Origin: Pseudomonadota bacterium
Lineage (GTDB): Bacteria > Myxococcota_A > UBA9160 > SZUA-336
NCBI GenBank assembly: GCA_003247575.1
Contig: QJZC01000010.1
Span: 1 to 64,000 of the forward strand
Reading direction: 5' to 3'
Length of the DNA: 64,000 nucleotides
The notes under the pieces were generated by a model. It worked only from the letters and a program-made list of their open reading frames with translations. It was not told where the DNA came from and ran no database searches. Made by a program: the position numbers and the translations under genes. Positions 52,558 to 61,695 of the stretch are shown one piece after another; positions within the stretch are counted from its first letter, which is position 1; each line of letters starts with the position of its first letter.

Positions 52558-53496
52558 CTAGGAGAGGAGCGGCGTACGGCAGCGCCCGGCTGGAGGGAGC
52601 AGAATCTCGAGTGACTCCTCCAGCGCGGGCATGTCCTTGCGACACTGTTCCAGGTAGAGAGGTCCCCCCTGCTCGTCGCCCGAGGCGCGCGCAAGAACTG
52701 GAAACGCTCGGGGAGCCCAGTCGATCGCTGAGTCTCCGGGCCATTCGAGTCCGATGCCGAGCGCGCGTGTCGTACGGTAGGCGGCTCCCACGATCTCGGC
52801 GAGCGAGTTCTCGCGTGGTGACCGATGTGGACTGTTCTTGAAGCGTACCGCGTCCACTACCTCCTCTGGCATGCGCCAGCGTCCGAGCAGGTGTGCACCG
52901 ATCTCCGCCGCACTGAAGCCGAATTCGCGTTCCAGCACCTCGCTCAGAGGGACCATGCTGGCGCGTCCCTCCAGAACACAGCTCTCGAAACGTTGCTCGA
53001 AACACAGGCCCAGTACGATCTCGCCCATGCTGTGCAGCAGGCCGGCGAGATACGCGCTCGATGCAGAACCCTTGCGAAGATCGCGGGCGAGCCGGCGGCT
53101 CAGGCTCGCGCAGCAGACCGCCTCGCGAAAGATCTCGCGCATGTCGAACGCCCGCGAGTCGCGACCGACGCAGTCGATGAACCCGATCGTGGTGACCGCG
53201 GTTCGCACCTCCGCGTAGCCGAGGCGGACGATCGCCTGGTGGATGCTGTCCAGTCGCTGTCCCCGCGCGAACAGGGGCGAGTTGGCAAGCCGCAGTAGTC
53301 GCGCAGACAGGAGCGGATCCCCCTCCAGGGTGCGGCTGATCTCGTTCAGCGAGACATCCGGATCGTCCAGCAGCGCCAGCACGCGCAGCGGAATCTCCTT
53401 GAGAGTCGGGAGCGACGCGGCACCGACGAGGAGCTGCTCGAGGGACGCGCGCGCGTCTCTGGATGCATCTGTTGCGCGGGTTCGATCGAAGCTCAC
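52558..53496 (-). CDS. HDOD domain protein (second paralogue)
   Basis: 312 residues if the GTG at 53496 is used. The HDOD core has SLPTLKEIPLRVLALLDDPD, LEGDPLLSARLLRLANSPLF and AGLLHSMGEIVLGLCFEQRF, aligning with the neighbour throughout. In that paralogue about 30 residues precede LPTL; the GTG gives 28 here, while no ATG is available until far upstream, which argues for this start. The upstream frame overlaps the divergent AAA ATPase gene and looks non-coding. A tandem duplication followed by divergence is inferred. Confidence 0.85.
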   Translation of the reverse strand: MSFDRTRATDASRDARASLEQLLVGAASLPTLKEIPLRVLALLDDPDVSLNEISRTLEGDPLLSARLLRLANSPLFARGQRLDSIHQAIVRLGYAEVRTAVTTIGFIDCVGRDSRAFDMREIFREAVCCASLSRRLARDLRKGSASSAYLAGLLHSMGEIVLGLCFEQRFESCVLEGRASMVPLSEVLEREFGFSAAEIGAHLLGRWRMPEEVVDAVRFKNSPHRSPRENSLAEIVGAAYRTTRALGIGLEWPGDSAIDWAPRAFPVLARASGDEQGGPLYLEQCRKDMPALEESLEILLPPAGRCRTPLLS

Positions 53497-53617
53497 CCGG
53501 GATGCATCGGCGCCCGACCGGTCGAGCTGCAGTAGGGGGCCATTGCCGAGTAGACTGCGAAGACCGGGCGCGAGCCGAGCGTTGTCGGTGCTGGCGTGCG
53601 ATGGAGCGGGAGGAGCC

Positions 53618-54262
53618 TTGGAGGGCCGAAGCCGACCGTACAAGGTCGTTCTGACCGGAGGAGCCTGGGCGGGCAAGACGACGCTCGCCGAGCGCATGTC
53701 ACGCCCGGGAGTGCGCGTCGTGCCCGAGGCAGCGCTACACGTCATCGGCGAGCTCACCCGCGAGCTCGGTCTCGAGGAGCAGCGACGCTGGCGGGAGGAG
53801 CACGCGGTCGAGTTCCAGCAGCGAATCGCTGAGACTCAGTCCACGTGGGAGCGGGCGGCCGTCCAGCCCGGGTGCCTAGGCCCACCAGGACCGCAGGTCG
53901 CTGGCCGGCTCGCCGGCGGCGGAGCCGGCCTCGATGTCGTGGTCTGTGACCGCGGGCTCCCGGACGGTCTCGCCTATCTGCGTCATGCGCGCGCCCAGGT
54001 CCCGCAAGCGCTGCACGTGGCACTCGCGAGCGCGAGCTACGACCTGGTCTTCGTGCTGGACACCCTGAGTGACTTCGACCCGCGTAGCCGCTCCGGACGC
54101 AGCGATGATCTCGCGTCCTCTCTGGCCCTGCGTGACGAGCTCCTGCGGGTCTACGCGGAGCTCGGTCATCGGACCCTGCTCGTCCCCCGGCTGCCCCTCC
54201 AGCAGCGGCTCCGTTGGATCCGGCGGGAGTGGGTGGGCTTGGGGTACCCTGACGTACTCTGA
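53618..54262 (+). CDS. AAA_28 family ATP/GTP-binding protein
   Basis: 214 residues with TTG start at 53618, which follows GGGAGG. The P-loop is VVLTGGAWAGKTTLAERM (Walker A GGAWAGKT), followed by VVPEAALHVIGELTRE, a hallmark of the AAA_28 domain shared with the ribosylnicotinamide kinase part of NadR. CDRGLPDGLAYL and VFVLDTLSDFD are the Walker-B-like and DR-loop parts. An insertion PGCLGPPGPQVAGRLAGGG is low complexity. It could be a small-molecule kinase; the substrate is unknown. It precedes the sirtuin gene by 48 bases. Confidence 0.82.
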   Translation: MEGRSRPYKVVLTGGAWAGKTTLAERMSRPGVRVVPEAALHVIGELTRELGLEEQRRWREEHAVEFQQRIAETQSTWERAAVQPGCLGPPGPQVAGRLAGGGAGLDVVVCDRGLPDGLAYLRHARAQVPQALHVALASASYDLVFVLDTLSDFDPRSRSGRSDDLASSLALRDELLRVYAELGHRTLLVPRLPLQQRLRWIRREWVGLGYPDVL

Positions 54263-54310
54263 TTCACTGTCGAGGCCTGCGGAACCGTCGAGGCCCAAGG
54301 AGTCGCCCGA

Positions 54311-55075
54311 GTGCAGCAGACCGACGAAGAACTCGCACGCGCCCGGACCTGGTTGCAGGAAGCGCGACACGTCGTAGCGCTTACCGGAGCGGGCATCTCG
54401 ACCGACTCGGGGATTCCCGACTTCCGTGGCCCGAAGGGAGTGTGGACCCGAAATCCGGCGGCGGAGAAGCTCGCGACCCTGCAGCACTACATGAGCGATC
54501 CCGAGGTTCGGCGCGCGGCGTGGCGTTCGCGCTTGGACTCTCGAATGCACCAGCGCGAGCCGAACGCCGGCCACTTCGCGCTGGCTGCGCTCGAAGTCTC
54601 GGGGCGACTCTCGGCGCTCATCACGCAGAACGTCGACGGCCTTCATCAGCGTGCTGGGAACTCTCCCGAGCGTGTCATCGAGATCCACGGGACCGCGTGC
54701 GAGGTCGTCTGCATGTCTTGTGGCGAGAGAGCACCCATGGAGCGGGCGTTGGAGCGCGTTCGAGCGGGGGAGGACGATCCCCCTTGTCGGAGCTGCGGGG
54801 GCATCCTCAAGTCTGCGACGATCTCCTTCGGTCAGAACCTGGTCAAGGAGGATCTCGAGCGAGCGCAGGAGGCCGCTCTCACCTGCGACGTGATGCTGGC
54901 GATTGGAAGCACCCTGTCGGTCTATCCCGCGGCCGACGCGGTTCCCATCGCGAAGCAGTCCGGCGCGCGGGTGATCATCGTGAATGCGGAGCCGACCGCG
55001 ATGGATCAGCTCGCCGATGTCGTCCTACGCGGCTCGATCAGTCAGATCCTTCCGCGCTTGATCGGGGAGAGCTGA
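54311..55075 (+). CDS. NAD-dependent protein deacylase (sirtuin, CobB-like)
   Basis: 254 residues. Sirtuins remove acyl groups from lysines using NAD. GAGISTDSGIPDFRGPKGVW binds NAD, TQNVDGLHQRAG and IEIHGTACEVVCMSCG carry the catalytic His and first zinc Cys pair, and CRSCGGILKSATISFGQNL gives the second pair. It has the usual bacterial length, and no signal peptide. GTG 54311 is preceded by AAGGAG eight bases upstream. It lies in a plus-strand run AAA_28, sirtuin, moaA, HAD with short spacers (48, 4 and about 5 bases), so all four are likely transcribed together. Confidence 0.94.
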   Translation: MQQTDEELARARTWLQEARHVVALTGAGISTDSGIPDFRGPKGVWTRNPAAEKLATLQHYMSDPEVRRAAWRSRLDSRMHQREPNAGHFALAALEVSGRLSALITQNVDGLHQRAGNSPERVIEIHGTACEVVCMSCGERAPMERALERVRAGEDDPPCRSCGGILKSATISFGQNLVKEDLERAQEAALTCDVMLAIGSTLSVYPAADAVPIAKQSGARVIIVNAEPTAMDQLADVVLRGSISQILPRLIGES

Positions 55076-55079
55076 GGCT

Positions 55080-56135
55080 GTGTCGTCCGAGTCCTCCATC
55101 GCTCTCACTACCCTCGACGTGTTGCAGCGTCCGCTGCAGGACTTGCGCATCTCGGTCACGGATCGCTGCAACTTTCGGTGTCCCTACTGTATGCCCTCCG
55201 AGGTGTTCGGCGAGCGCTATGCCTTCTTGCCGAAGCCAGAGATCCTGAGGTTCGAGGAAATCGAGCGTCTGACCCGTATCTTTGCACAGCTCGGTGTTCG
55301 CAAGCTGCGGATCACCGGCGGTGAGCCGCTGCTGCGTGCCGAGCTTCCCTGCCTGATCGAACGTCTGGCTGGAATCCCGGGTGTCGAGGATCTCGCGCTG
55401 ACGACGAATGGTGTACTGCTGGCGCAGCATGCCGAAGCGCTGCGCGCTGCGGGTCTCGTGCGGGTGACGGTCAGCCTGGATGCGCTCGATGAGGCGACCT
55501 TTCAACGGCTGAGCGGACGTCGGGCCGAGGTCGCCCGAGTGCTCGACGGGATCGAAGCCGCGCGGTCCGCCGGGCTCGCTCCGATCAAGATCAATGCAGT
55601 CGTGATCAAGGGGGTCAACGAGCACGCGGTGCTCGAGCTCGTAGATCAGTTTCGGGGGACCGGCCACATTCTCAGGTTGATCGAGTTCATGGACGTGGGA
55701 ACCCGCAATGCATGGGATCGCGAGCGCGTGGTGTCGGCGGATGAGATGCTGGCGCGGATCGATGCGGTGTATCCGCTCGAGCCGGTCGCACCGGCTCGAG
55801 CCGGGGACGTCGCGCGACGCTATCGGTATCGCGATGGTGCTGGCGAGATCGGAATCATCGCGTCGGTCAGCGAGCCGTTTTGTGGGGGCTGTACGCGGGC
55901 GCGGCTCTCAGCCGATGGACAGCTGTTCACGTGCCTGTTCGGAACCCAGGGATACGACCTGAAGGCGCTCTTGCGCGGCACAGCCAGCGACGACGTGGTG
56001 CGACAGCGGCTTCGCGAGATCTGGAGGCGCCGCAGCGATCGCTACTCCGAGGAGCGCGGAGAGCTGACGATGGCGCAGCCGAGCGCCAGCGGCCCAGCTC
56101 ACTCGCGGGTCGAGATGAACCGCATCGGCGGGTAG
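55080..56135 (+). CDS. moaA: GTP 3',8-cyclase MoaA (molybdopterin synthesis)
   Basis: 351 residues. MoaA is a radical-SAM enzyme that converts GTP to the cyclic precursor of molybdopterin. The N-terminal cluster motif CNFRCPYCMPSE, LRITGGEPLLR and the C-terminal cluster CGGCTRARLSADGQLFTCLF are diagnostic; the final Gly-Gly (MNRIGG) is also conserved and functional in MoaA. The GTG start is four bases after the sirtuin stop, so they are coupled. No other mo gene is nearby. Length and all motifs are normal. Confidence 0.96.
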   Translation: MSSESSIALTTLDVLQRPLQDLRISVTDRCNFRCPYCMPSEVFGERYAFLPKPEILRFEEIERLTRIFAQLGVRKLRITGGEPLLRAELPCLIERLAGIPGVEDLALTTNGVLLAQHAEALRAAGLVRVTVSLDALDEATFQRLSGRRAEVARVLDGIEAARSAGLAPIKINAVVIKGVNEHAVLELVDQFRGTGHILRLIEFMDVGTRNAWDRERVVSADEMLARIDAVYPLEPVAPARAGDVARRYRYRDGAGEIGIIASVSEPFCGGCTRARLSADGQLFTCLFGTQGYDLKALLRGTASDDVVRQRLREIWRRRSDRYSEERGELTMAQPSASGPAHSRVEMNRIGG

Positions 56136-56140
56136 AGACG

Positions 56141-56752
56141 TTGGAGGTGGAGAAGGACCGCAGCGCCTGGCTGATCGACCTGGATGGAACGCTCTACTCC
56201 GCTCGGCCGGTCAAGCTCGCGATGGCCCTCGAACTCGCGCTGCTCGCCCCTCACCGAGTGCGCGTGCTGCGAGCCTTTCGAGCTGCCCACGAACGACTGC
56301 GGCACGAACTCGCCGACCCCGTCGCGAGTCCATTCTCGGTCCAGCTCGAGCGATGTGCTGCGGAGTGCGGCCTGCCTCGAGAGCACGTGCAGGCCGTCAT
56401 CACCGAGTGGATGTTCGAGCGCCCCGGCAAGTGGTTGCGCCGCTTCGTGCGTCACTCCTTGGTCGACGAGATCCGGGCATTTCGCCAAGGTGGCGGGGTC
56501 ACCGCTCTCGTCAGTGACTATCCGGCGCGTCGCAAGCTTGCTGCGCTCGAGCTCCGTGAGCTGTTCGACGTGGTCGTGGCCAACGGCGAGGCCGATGGTC
56601 CCCAGAGGCTCAAGCCCTATCCGGATGGTCTACTGCTGGCGGCGAGCCGCCTGGGTAAGCTGCCTCGGGAGTGCTTGGTCGTGGGCGACCGACGCGACGC
56701 GGACGGCGCTGCAGCCCGCGCGGCGGGAATGGAATTTCGCCTGGTGCGCTGA
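56141..56752 (+). CDS. HAD superfamily hydrolase
   Basis: 203 residues with TTG (56141) or GTG (56147) start soon after the moaA stop. The nucleophile motif WLIDLDGTLYSA is near residue 10; ALVSDYPARRKL, KPYPDGLLLA and VVGDRRDADGAAARAAGM supply motifs II-IV. A C1-type helical cap (about 20-100, LERCAAECGLPREHV) is present. Members are small phosphatases; the substrate is not predictable. It closes the AAA_28-sirtuin-moaA run and is convergent with the penicillin-binding protein gene. Confidence 0.88.
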   Translation: MEVEKDRSAWLIDLDGTLYSARPVKLAMALELALLAPHRVRVLRAFRAAHERLRHELADPVASPFSVQLERCAAECGLPREHVQAVITEWMFERPGKWLRRFVRHSLVDEIRAFRQGGGVTALVSDYPARRKLAALELRELFDVVVANGEADGPQRLKPYPDGLLLAASRLGKLPRECLVVGDRRDADGAAARAAGMEFRLVR

Positions 56753-56839
56753 AGGAGCGGCGCCGCCGGCGCAGGAAGTGAGGCGTGGGGCTGGCAGCTG
56801 GAGGTCGGCTTACGACACGCGCGTTTCCCGACTCTCGGG

Positions 56840-58441
56840 TCAACCGAGACTGGCTGGCTTGTGGGGCGGAATCTCGGGCGAGATCGGAGGTTCCGGAGAC
56901 AGCCATGCGCGTGCCGCGTCATCCGCGCAGACACCCTGGGGGCAGAAGATTCCGCGTAGAACCTCGGCCGCCAGCTGGGACGAGGTTTGTAGGTAGTCGT
57001 TTCCGTGCACGGTCACGACTGCGATCGCGATGCTCGGTGCTTCTGCCGGCGCAACGCCCACGAACCACCCGTAGTGGCCCTCGGGATCCGTGCCGGAGAG
57101 GCTGCCGGTCTTCCCGGCGACGCGCACCTTCTGCAGGAGCGGGCGCCCGCTGCGCAGACGGAAGGCGCGCCGGGCGGTTCCGCGCACGGTGGTTTCGACC
57201 AGCATGCGCCGCAGCTCGTCGGCCACCTGCTTCTTCATGACGCGTCGAGGTGTCGGCCTCTCGGGGAGCTGTAGGTGCTGGCCCTGTGCGTCTTCGATCC
57301 GAGAAATCCAGAACGGCCTCGGAGCCTGGCCGGATACCAGACTCAGGGCGAGCTCCACGGCGTGTAGGGGTGTGATCGAGCTGCCCGCCAGGCCCGAGCC
57401 GAGCTGAGCGAGGGCGTACTCATCCTCACCGGGCTCGATTCTCCCCGCGGGATAGCCCGGCGCGGGTGCGCGCATCCAGCCGAACGACGAGAAGGCGTTG
57501 CGCATCCGGTCCGAGCCCAGCGTGTGCGCAGCGAGTCTTCCGAAGCACTGATTGTTCGACATGGCGAGTGCCTTGATCAGGCTCACTTGCGTGCCGCGAC
57601 GGGGCGGTTGTAGCCGAGCACGCGTGAGCTTGTATCGGCTACCCGTGTAGACACAGCCACGCTCGAACGCCTCGGGCTCGGAATCGAGAACGGCGGCGGC
57701 CGTGATGATTTTCGCGAGCGATGCGGCTGGATACGTGCGATCCGGGCCGAAGCGCTCGGGGTTCGTCAGAGCGTAGGCGAGTAGGCGCCCGCTGTGGGCG
57801 TCCGCCACGAGCACCTGGCCGAGTGCAACCTTCTGGCGCTCCAGGAGCTCGAGGATCCGGTCGCTGAGGTCCGGGTGGAGGGTGTATTCCAACCGGAAGC
57901 CATCGCTGCGCTCCGCTGCAAGGTCGGCTGGCGTTCCATCGAGCTTGACCCATTCTCGCAGGGCGGTCCCATCGAATGAGTTGAGCTGAGCCGATGGATC
58001 CATAAGTCGATCGAGGTCGGCCCGCGTGGCCGGCAGGCGCTTCAGCACGCGGGATGGGATGTTGCGGGGGGACACCAGCTGCGGAGGGCGCGTCGGCTGC
58101 GCACTCGACTGCGACGACAGCGCCGGATCAGAGGAGACTGAGCCAGGGGAGACCGAGTCGGGATCAGGGGAGACTGGGCTTGGGTTCCGGGTGGGGGAGG
58201 GTCCCATTGGAGCCGGCGGGGACACCGACGTGCGCGGGGTCTCGTTGGCGGATGCGACTTCGGGAACCTGGTGCGCCACCCACCATGCGCCGAGGATAAG
58301 CAATGCGAGCGCGCAAGCTGCCGTGCGCCAGTGCCTTCGGGGTTGCTGATGGCTCGGGCGGTAGGAGTTGCGCGGAAGGATGCGCCGCGGGCGTAGTAGA
58401 GGTCTCCGCCGGGTTCCGCGTGGACGCAGATTGTTCAGCAT
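56840..58441 (-). CDS. penicillin-binding transpeptidase domain protein
   Basis: 533 residues. One membrane helix (about 40-58, ACALALLILGAWWVAH) anchors the protein, followed by a Pro/Ser-rich linker (about 65-115). The transpeptidase domain has SxxK in PAASLAKIITAAAV, SxN in MSNNQCFGR and KTG in GKTGSLSGTDPEGHYGW, so all three active-site motifs are intact and the serine should form the acyl-enzyme. It is likely a small class B PBP or a D,D-carboxypeptidase-like enzyme in the periplasm. ATG 58441 is chosen; the frame extends 44 codons upstream without similarity. Confidence 0.9.
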   Translation of the reverse strand: MLNNLRPRGTRRRPLLRPRRILPRNSYRPSHQQPRRHWRTAACALALLILGAWWVAHQVPEVASANETPRTSVSPPAPMGPSPTRNPSPVSPDPDSVSPGSVSSDPALSSQSSAQPTRPPQLVSPRNIPSRVLKRLPATRADLDRLMDPSAQLNSFDGTALREWVKLDGTPADLAAERSDGFRLEYTLHPDLSDRILELLERQKVALGQVLVADAHSGRLLAYALTNPERFGPDRTYPAASLAKIITAAAVLDSEPEAFERGCVYTGSRYKLTRARLQPPRRGTQVSLIKALAMSNNQCFGRLAAHTLGSDRMRNAFSSFGWMRAPAPGYPAGRIEPGEDEYALAQLGSGLAGSSITPLHAVELALSLVSGQAPRPFWISRIEDAQGQHLQLPERPTPRRVMKKQVADELRRMLVETTVRGTARRAFRLRSGRPLLQKVRVAGKTGSLSGTDPEGHYGWFVGVAPAEAPSIAIAVVTVHGNDYLQTSSQLAAEVLRGIFCPQGVCADDAARAWLSPEPPISPEIPPHKPASLG

Positions 58442-58597
58442 GGATCGGGCTCGTCTCGTCAGAGGCTGGGGGCGGCCGGCTCGCGCTGTCTGGATCGGTG
58501 GCTCCGCGGAGTGCCAGCGCCGAGCGTGCACCCGCAATCCTGCAAGACTGCGGGAGCGCGAGGCAGGACGCAAGCGAAATGCCTCGGCGATTCGAGA

Positions 58598-59992
58598 CTA
58601 GAACGCGCTTCTGAGATCCGATGTCGTCTCACGGGCCAGCATGACGCTGGTGTCGAGCGAGCGTCGGCGCGGCAAGGCTCGCGACGCGGTGCAGAGCAGC
58701 AGACGTGAGTTTCCGACCTGTCGTGGTGGTGGAACACGCAGCATCTCGCGACTCCAGGTTAGATCGGTAGCTTCGGTGCGGAACACGCGCACTTCGTCGG
58801 CATCGGGCTGCCGCTCCATTGGGCAGACGTGTGCGAACTCCTCGAGTGCCAGCTGCCGCAGCTGTGCGTTCGTGTACGGGGCCTCGCGCCCTCCGATTCG
58901 CTTCAGTCCCGTGAAGTAGAGCGGGAAGTACCCACCCAAGGCGGCACTCGGCACCACGCGAGCCGCGTTGTAGACGCAAGAGAACGGAGCGCGCGGATCG
59001 CTGATCCAGGTCACGTACGGGAGCGCGGGGAGTGTACGGGCAAGGAGGACGACACTCGACTCCGAGGAGGCATCCGACTCCGGGAACGGAAGTGCCCGGA
59101 GCATGCTGCCCCGGGCGAGCTTCGCCAGGGTCGGCAATGAGAGGGTCGACACGAGTGCATCCAGTCGGTGGCTGCCCGTATCACTCTCGACCAGTGCGCC
59201 ACAGGAGTCGACCTCGACGGCCTGAATCCCGGCGCTCTGAATGACCTCGCCTCCATGGGTGAGGATGGACGTTACCAGCGTGTCGTGTAGTGTTCGGTAG
59301 CCGCCGTGCAGGTAGCCGCAGCGTGTGCGAGAGGAGCGCCGCAGGTCCAGTACGGAGTCGGCCGCAGAGCTCGCGCTGCGTGCTCTCCCGCACACGATGC
59401 AGCGGCCGCGAATCGCCTCGCTGCTGCCTCGGGTGTGCGAACCGATGGCCCTGCAGCAGGTTGGCTCGCGCTCTCCCACGAAAGGGTCGCGTGCGGGTAG
59501 GCCCGCGCTCGCGGCTGCGAGCAAGCGTCTGCCGAACTGGTGCAAGCGCAGGTACATGCGCTGAGCCGGCCCTTCGACAGGGCGTGAGTAGCCGGGGTGG
59601 ATGATCCCGGAGTCAGTCTCCCGCCAACTGACCCGATGGAGCAGGCCGAGGTCTGCGAGCAGGCCACACAGGGCGCTGTCGGTGGAGGCGATCGGAATGT
59701 GGAAGCGATCGAAGCCGGTCGTGTCTTGATTGAATCGACCGGCCATCCAATCCCCAATCACACCGCGCCCCGTCCCGCCGCGCTGCGAGGCGAACACGAC
59801 CGGTTGCAGCTCGACACGTAGGGCGTAGTGCGCGCAGGCGAGAGCCGCTAGGCCGTCCCCCAGAATCCCGATGCGGGGGCGTAGCGCGCGATCGTTCGCG
59901 GATGCGCGTCGCACGTTTGCAGCCGAGAGCGGCGGACCGCCGGATTCGGCACGGATTGGGCTCGAGGCGCGCGTCGGGGGGGCGGATCGCAT
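58598..59992 (-). CDS. FAD-dependent amine oxidase-like protein
   Basis: 464 residues from ATG 59992; ATG-region starts at 60082 or a GTG at 59914 are alternatives. The dinucleotide site RIGILGDGLAALACAHYAL binds FAD, and FNQDTTGFDRFHIPIASTD is followed by GYLHGGYRTLHDTLVTSIL, typical of protoporphyrinogen oxidase/amine oxidase-like proteins. The C-terminal part has an unusual Ser/Arg-rich stretch. Substrate is unknown. The 25 to 80 residue N-terminal extension before the FAD site is not conserved, so the true start may be closer to it. Confidence 0.78.
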   Translation of the reverse strand: MRSAPPTRASSPIRAESGGPPLSAANVRRASANDRALRPRIGILGDGLAALACAHYALRVELQPVVFASQRGGTGRGVIGDWMAGRFNQDTTGFDRFHIPIASTDSALCGLLADLGLLHRVSWRETDSGIIHPGYSRPVEGPAQRMYLRLHQFGRRLLAAASAGLPARDPFVGEREPTCCRAIGSHTRGSSEAIRGRCIVCGRARSASSAADSVLDLRRSSRTRCGYLHGGYRTLHDTLVTSILTHGGEVIQSAGIQAVEVDSCGALVESDTGSHRLDALVSTLSLPTLAKLARGSMLRALPFPESDASSESSVVLLARTLPALPYVTWISDPRAPFSCVYNAARVVPSAALGGYFPLYFTGLKRIGGREAPYTNAQLRQLALEEFAHVCPMERQPDADEVRVFRTEATDLTWSREMLRVPPPRQVGNSRLLLCTASRALPRRRSLDTSVMLARETTSDLRSAF

Positions 59993-60082
59993 CGGGGACC
60001 CCAGCTTCAACCCAGTGTCGGAAGGAACTCCAGCAGCGTGGGTAAATCCACCGCACGCAATGCCGAGGAGCATCTCCGACAC

Positions 60083-60371
60083 TGTTCACATTAGGGACAA
60101 ACTGCGTGACTTTTTAGCCTCATCCAGCGGGCAGGGCAAGGATGAAACGATGTATGAAAGGGTCAGTGCGAGTCTATGTGACCTTAACACAAACGATATG
60201 AAGATAGGTTTACAATTTGTGATCTATTGTACTTTGGGTGGTCTAGGCGTGGAATGCATGGAACACGAGCCGAGCGGGGCTCTGTCGTGTCCTCCTGTCG
60301 AGCGGATCGGGTCGGTCCGGAATCGCCGGGCTGCTTCGGGCGGCCGGGTGGATCCGAGCTAGACTCGCAGG
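60083..60371. promoter_or_regulatory. AT-rich intergenic stretch upstream of the LamG-VanZ gene
   Basis: 289 bases with no gene. The part 60095-60245 is much more AT-rich than the rest of the window (for example TTTACAATTTGTGATCTATT), so it probably carries the promoters of both divergent genes. No hairpin or clear sigma-70 pair could be assigned. Confidence 0.45.
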
Positions 60372-61595
60372 ATGTTCGCTGTATGGCGCCGATACGGCGA
60401 GTTCGCACTGCTGATCTTGTTTGTGCTGGTGCTCCTCTATGCGGGCTTGAGTCCCTTCGAGCTGTCTCGCCCGAATGGGGTGTACTGGCGCAGCGGGGTG
60501 CGTGGCATCTCCTTCGATGGGAGCGGGATCGTCTTCAGTGAGCGGCCTCTGGAGATCGAGCCGGGCGGAGGGGAGCTGACCCTGGAAGCCTGGATCTCAC
60601 TCTCAGAGACGTCACTGGCTCGCGAGGGTACGGTCTTCGCCTTGATGGACGAGGGTGAGATCGTTCCAGTGGCGCTCAACTCGCGTCTCTCGAGTCTGAG
60701 TCTTCGCTACCGGATTTCCGAGAACGGCTCCATCGGCTCACGTGCGATCTCACTGGCGACGGCCCTCGAAGCAGGCAGGGTGCAGCATGTAGCCGTTACG
60801 ACGGGACCATCGGGGACACGGGTCTACGTAGATGGGGTCTCGCCGGATCGCCTGCGGTCGCGCAACGCGTTGGTGGACTCCGGAAAGGGACTGCGCGGCC
60901 GGCTTGTCATCGGCAACTCACCGCAGGGCGTCTCTGGCTGGGTTGGAAGTGTGCTGGCGGTCGCGATCTACGCGCGGGCTCTGCCCGAGAAGGAGGTGGC
61001 ACGCCATGCGGAGCTTTCGGTTGGAGATATTGGGGCCAGCCTCGAGCGCGATGACGAGCTACTCGGCTTGTACGTGTTCGAGCCCGCGGGCGGGGAGGCG
61101 CGCGGCCTACGGATCCCCAATCGTGCACAAGGGAAGGATCCCCGGATCGTAGCGGAGCACCGAGTGGCGCCGCGACTGACCAGCGCGCTCTTCATCCCCG
61201 ATCGCTTCGAGGCACTTCGCTGGGATGTGTTGGCCCTTCCGCCGGCGGTCTCTCCGCTGCGCAGCTCGCGCTTTCGACGGGATATCCTACTGAACCTGTT
61301 CGGCTTCGTACCGCTCGGTGTACTGCTGATGCTGATCATCGGCGAACGATTGCGGATGCGGTTCTCGAGTTTCCGGCGGCAATTCGGCGTCACGTGTCTG
61401 GCCGGCGCCGTCCTGAGTCTGGGGATCGAACTCGGTCAGGCGCTATTGCCGACCCGTGTTTCATCCGTGCTGGATCTCGGATTGAACGTCGTTGGAACCG
61501 CGCTGGGGGCCGGCATCGTGTGGTTGCTGCGCGCGCGCTTGGCTGGCGACAAGCTTGCCGACGGGGCTTCACGCCCGCACTCGTCCGACGCGTAG
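60372..61595 (+). CDS. VanZ-like protein with LamG/concanavalin-like insertion
   Basis: 407 residues. The first helix is VLVLLYAGLSPFE (about 15-32). Residues 40-225 form a LamG/concanavalin-A-like lectin domain (EPGGGELTLEAWISLS, AGRVQHVAVTTGPSGTRVYVDG, GWVGSVLAVAIYARAL), and the C-terminal third has membrane helices (RDILLNLFGFVPLGVLLMLI, GIELGQALLPTRVSSVLDLGLNVVG), a VanZ-like signature. It is thus a membrane protein with a probably extracytoplasmic sugar-binding-like domain inserted after the first helix. The role is unknown; relatives occur near polysaccharide and exosortase genes. Confidence 0.87.
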   Translation: MFAVWRRYGEFALLILFVLVLLYAGLSPFELSRPNGVYWRSGVRGISFDGSGIVFSERPLEIEPGGGELTLEAWISLSETSLAREGTVFALMDEGEIVPVALNSRLSSLSLRYRISENGSIGSRAISLATALEAGRVQHVAVTTGPSGTRVYVDGVSPDRLRSRNALVDSGKGLRGRLVIGNSPQGVSGWVGSVLAVAIYARALPEKEVARHAELSVGDIGASLERDDELLGLYVFEPAGGEARGLRIPNRAQGKDPRIVAEHRVAPRLTSALFIPDRFEALRWDVLALPPAVSPLRSSRFRRDILLNLFGFVPLGVLLMLIIGERLRMRFSSFRRQFGVTCLAGAVLSLGIELGQALLPTRVSSVLDLGLNVVGTALGAGIVWLLRARLAGDKLADGASRPHSSDA

Positions 61596-61695
61596 GCGCG
61601 CTCGCGGCACGAGGTCCGAACCAGCACGAGGTCCGAGCCGAATGGATGTCTCGGCGTGCGGCGCCGTGCTCTGCGCAGTATGCTCCTCGGGGCGA

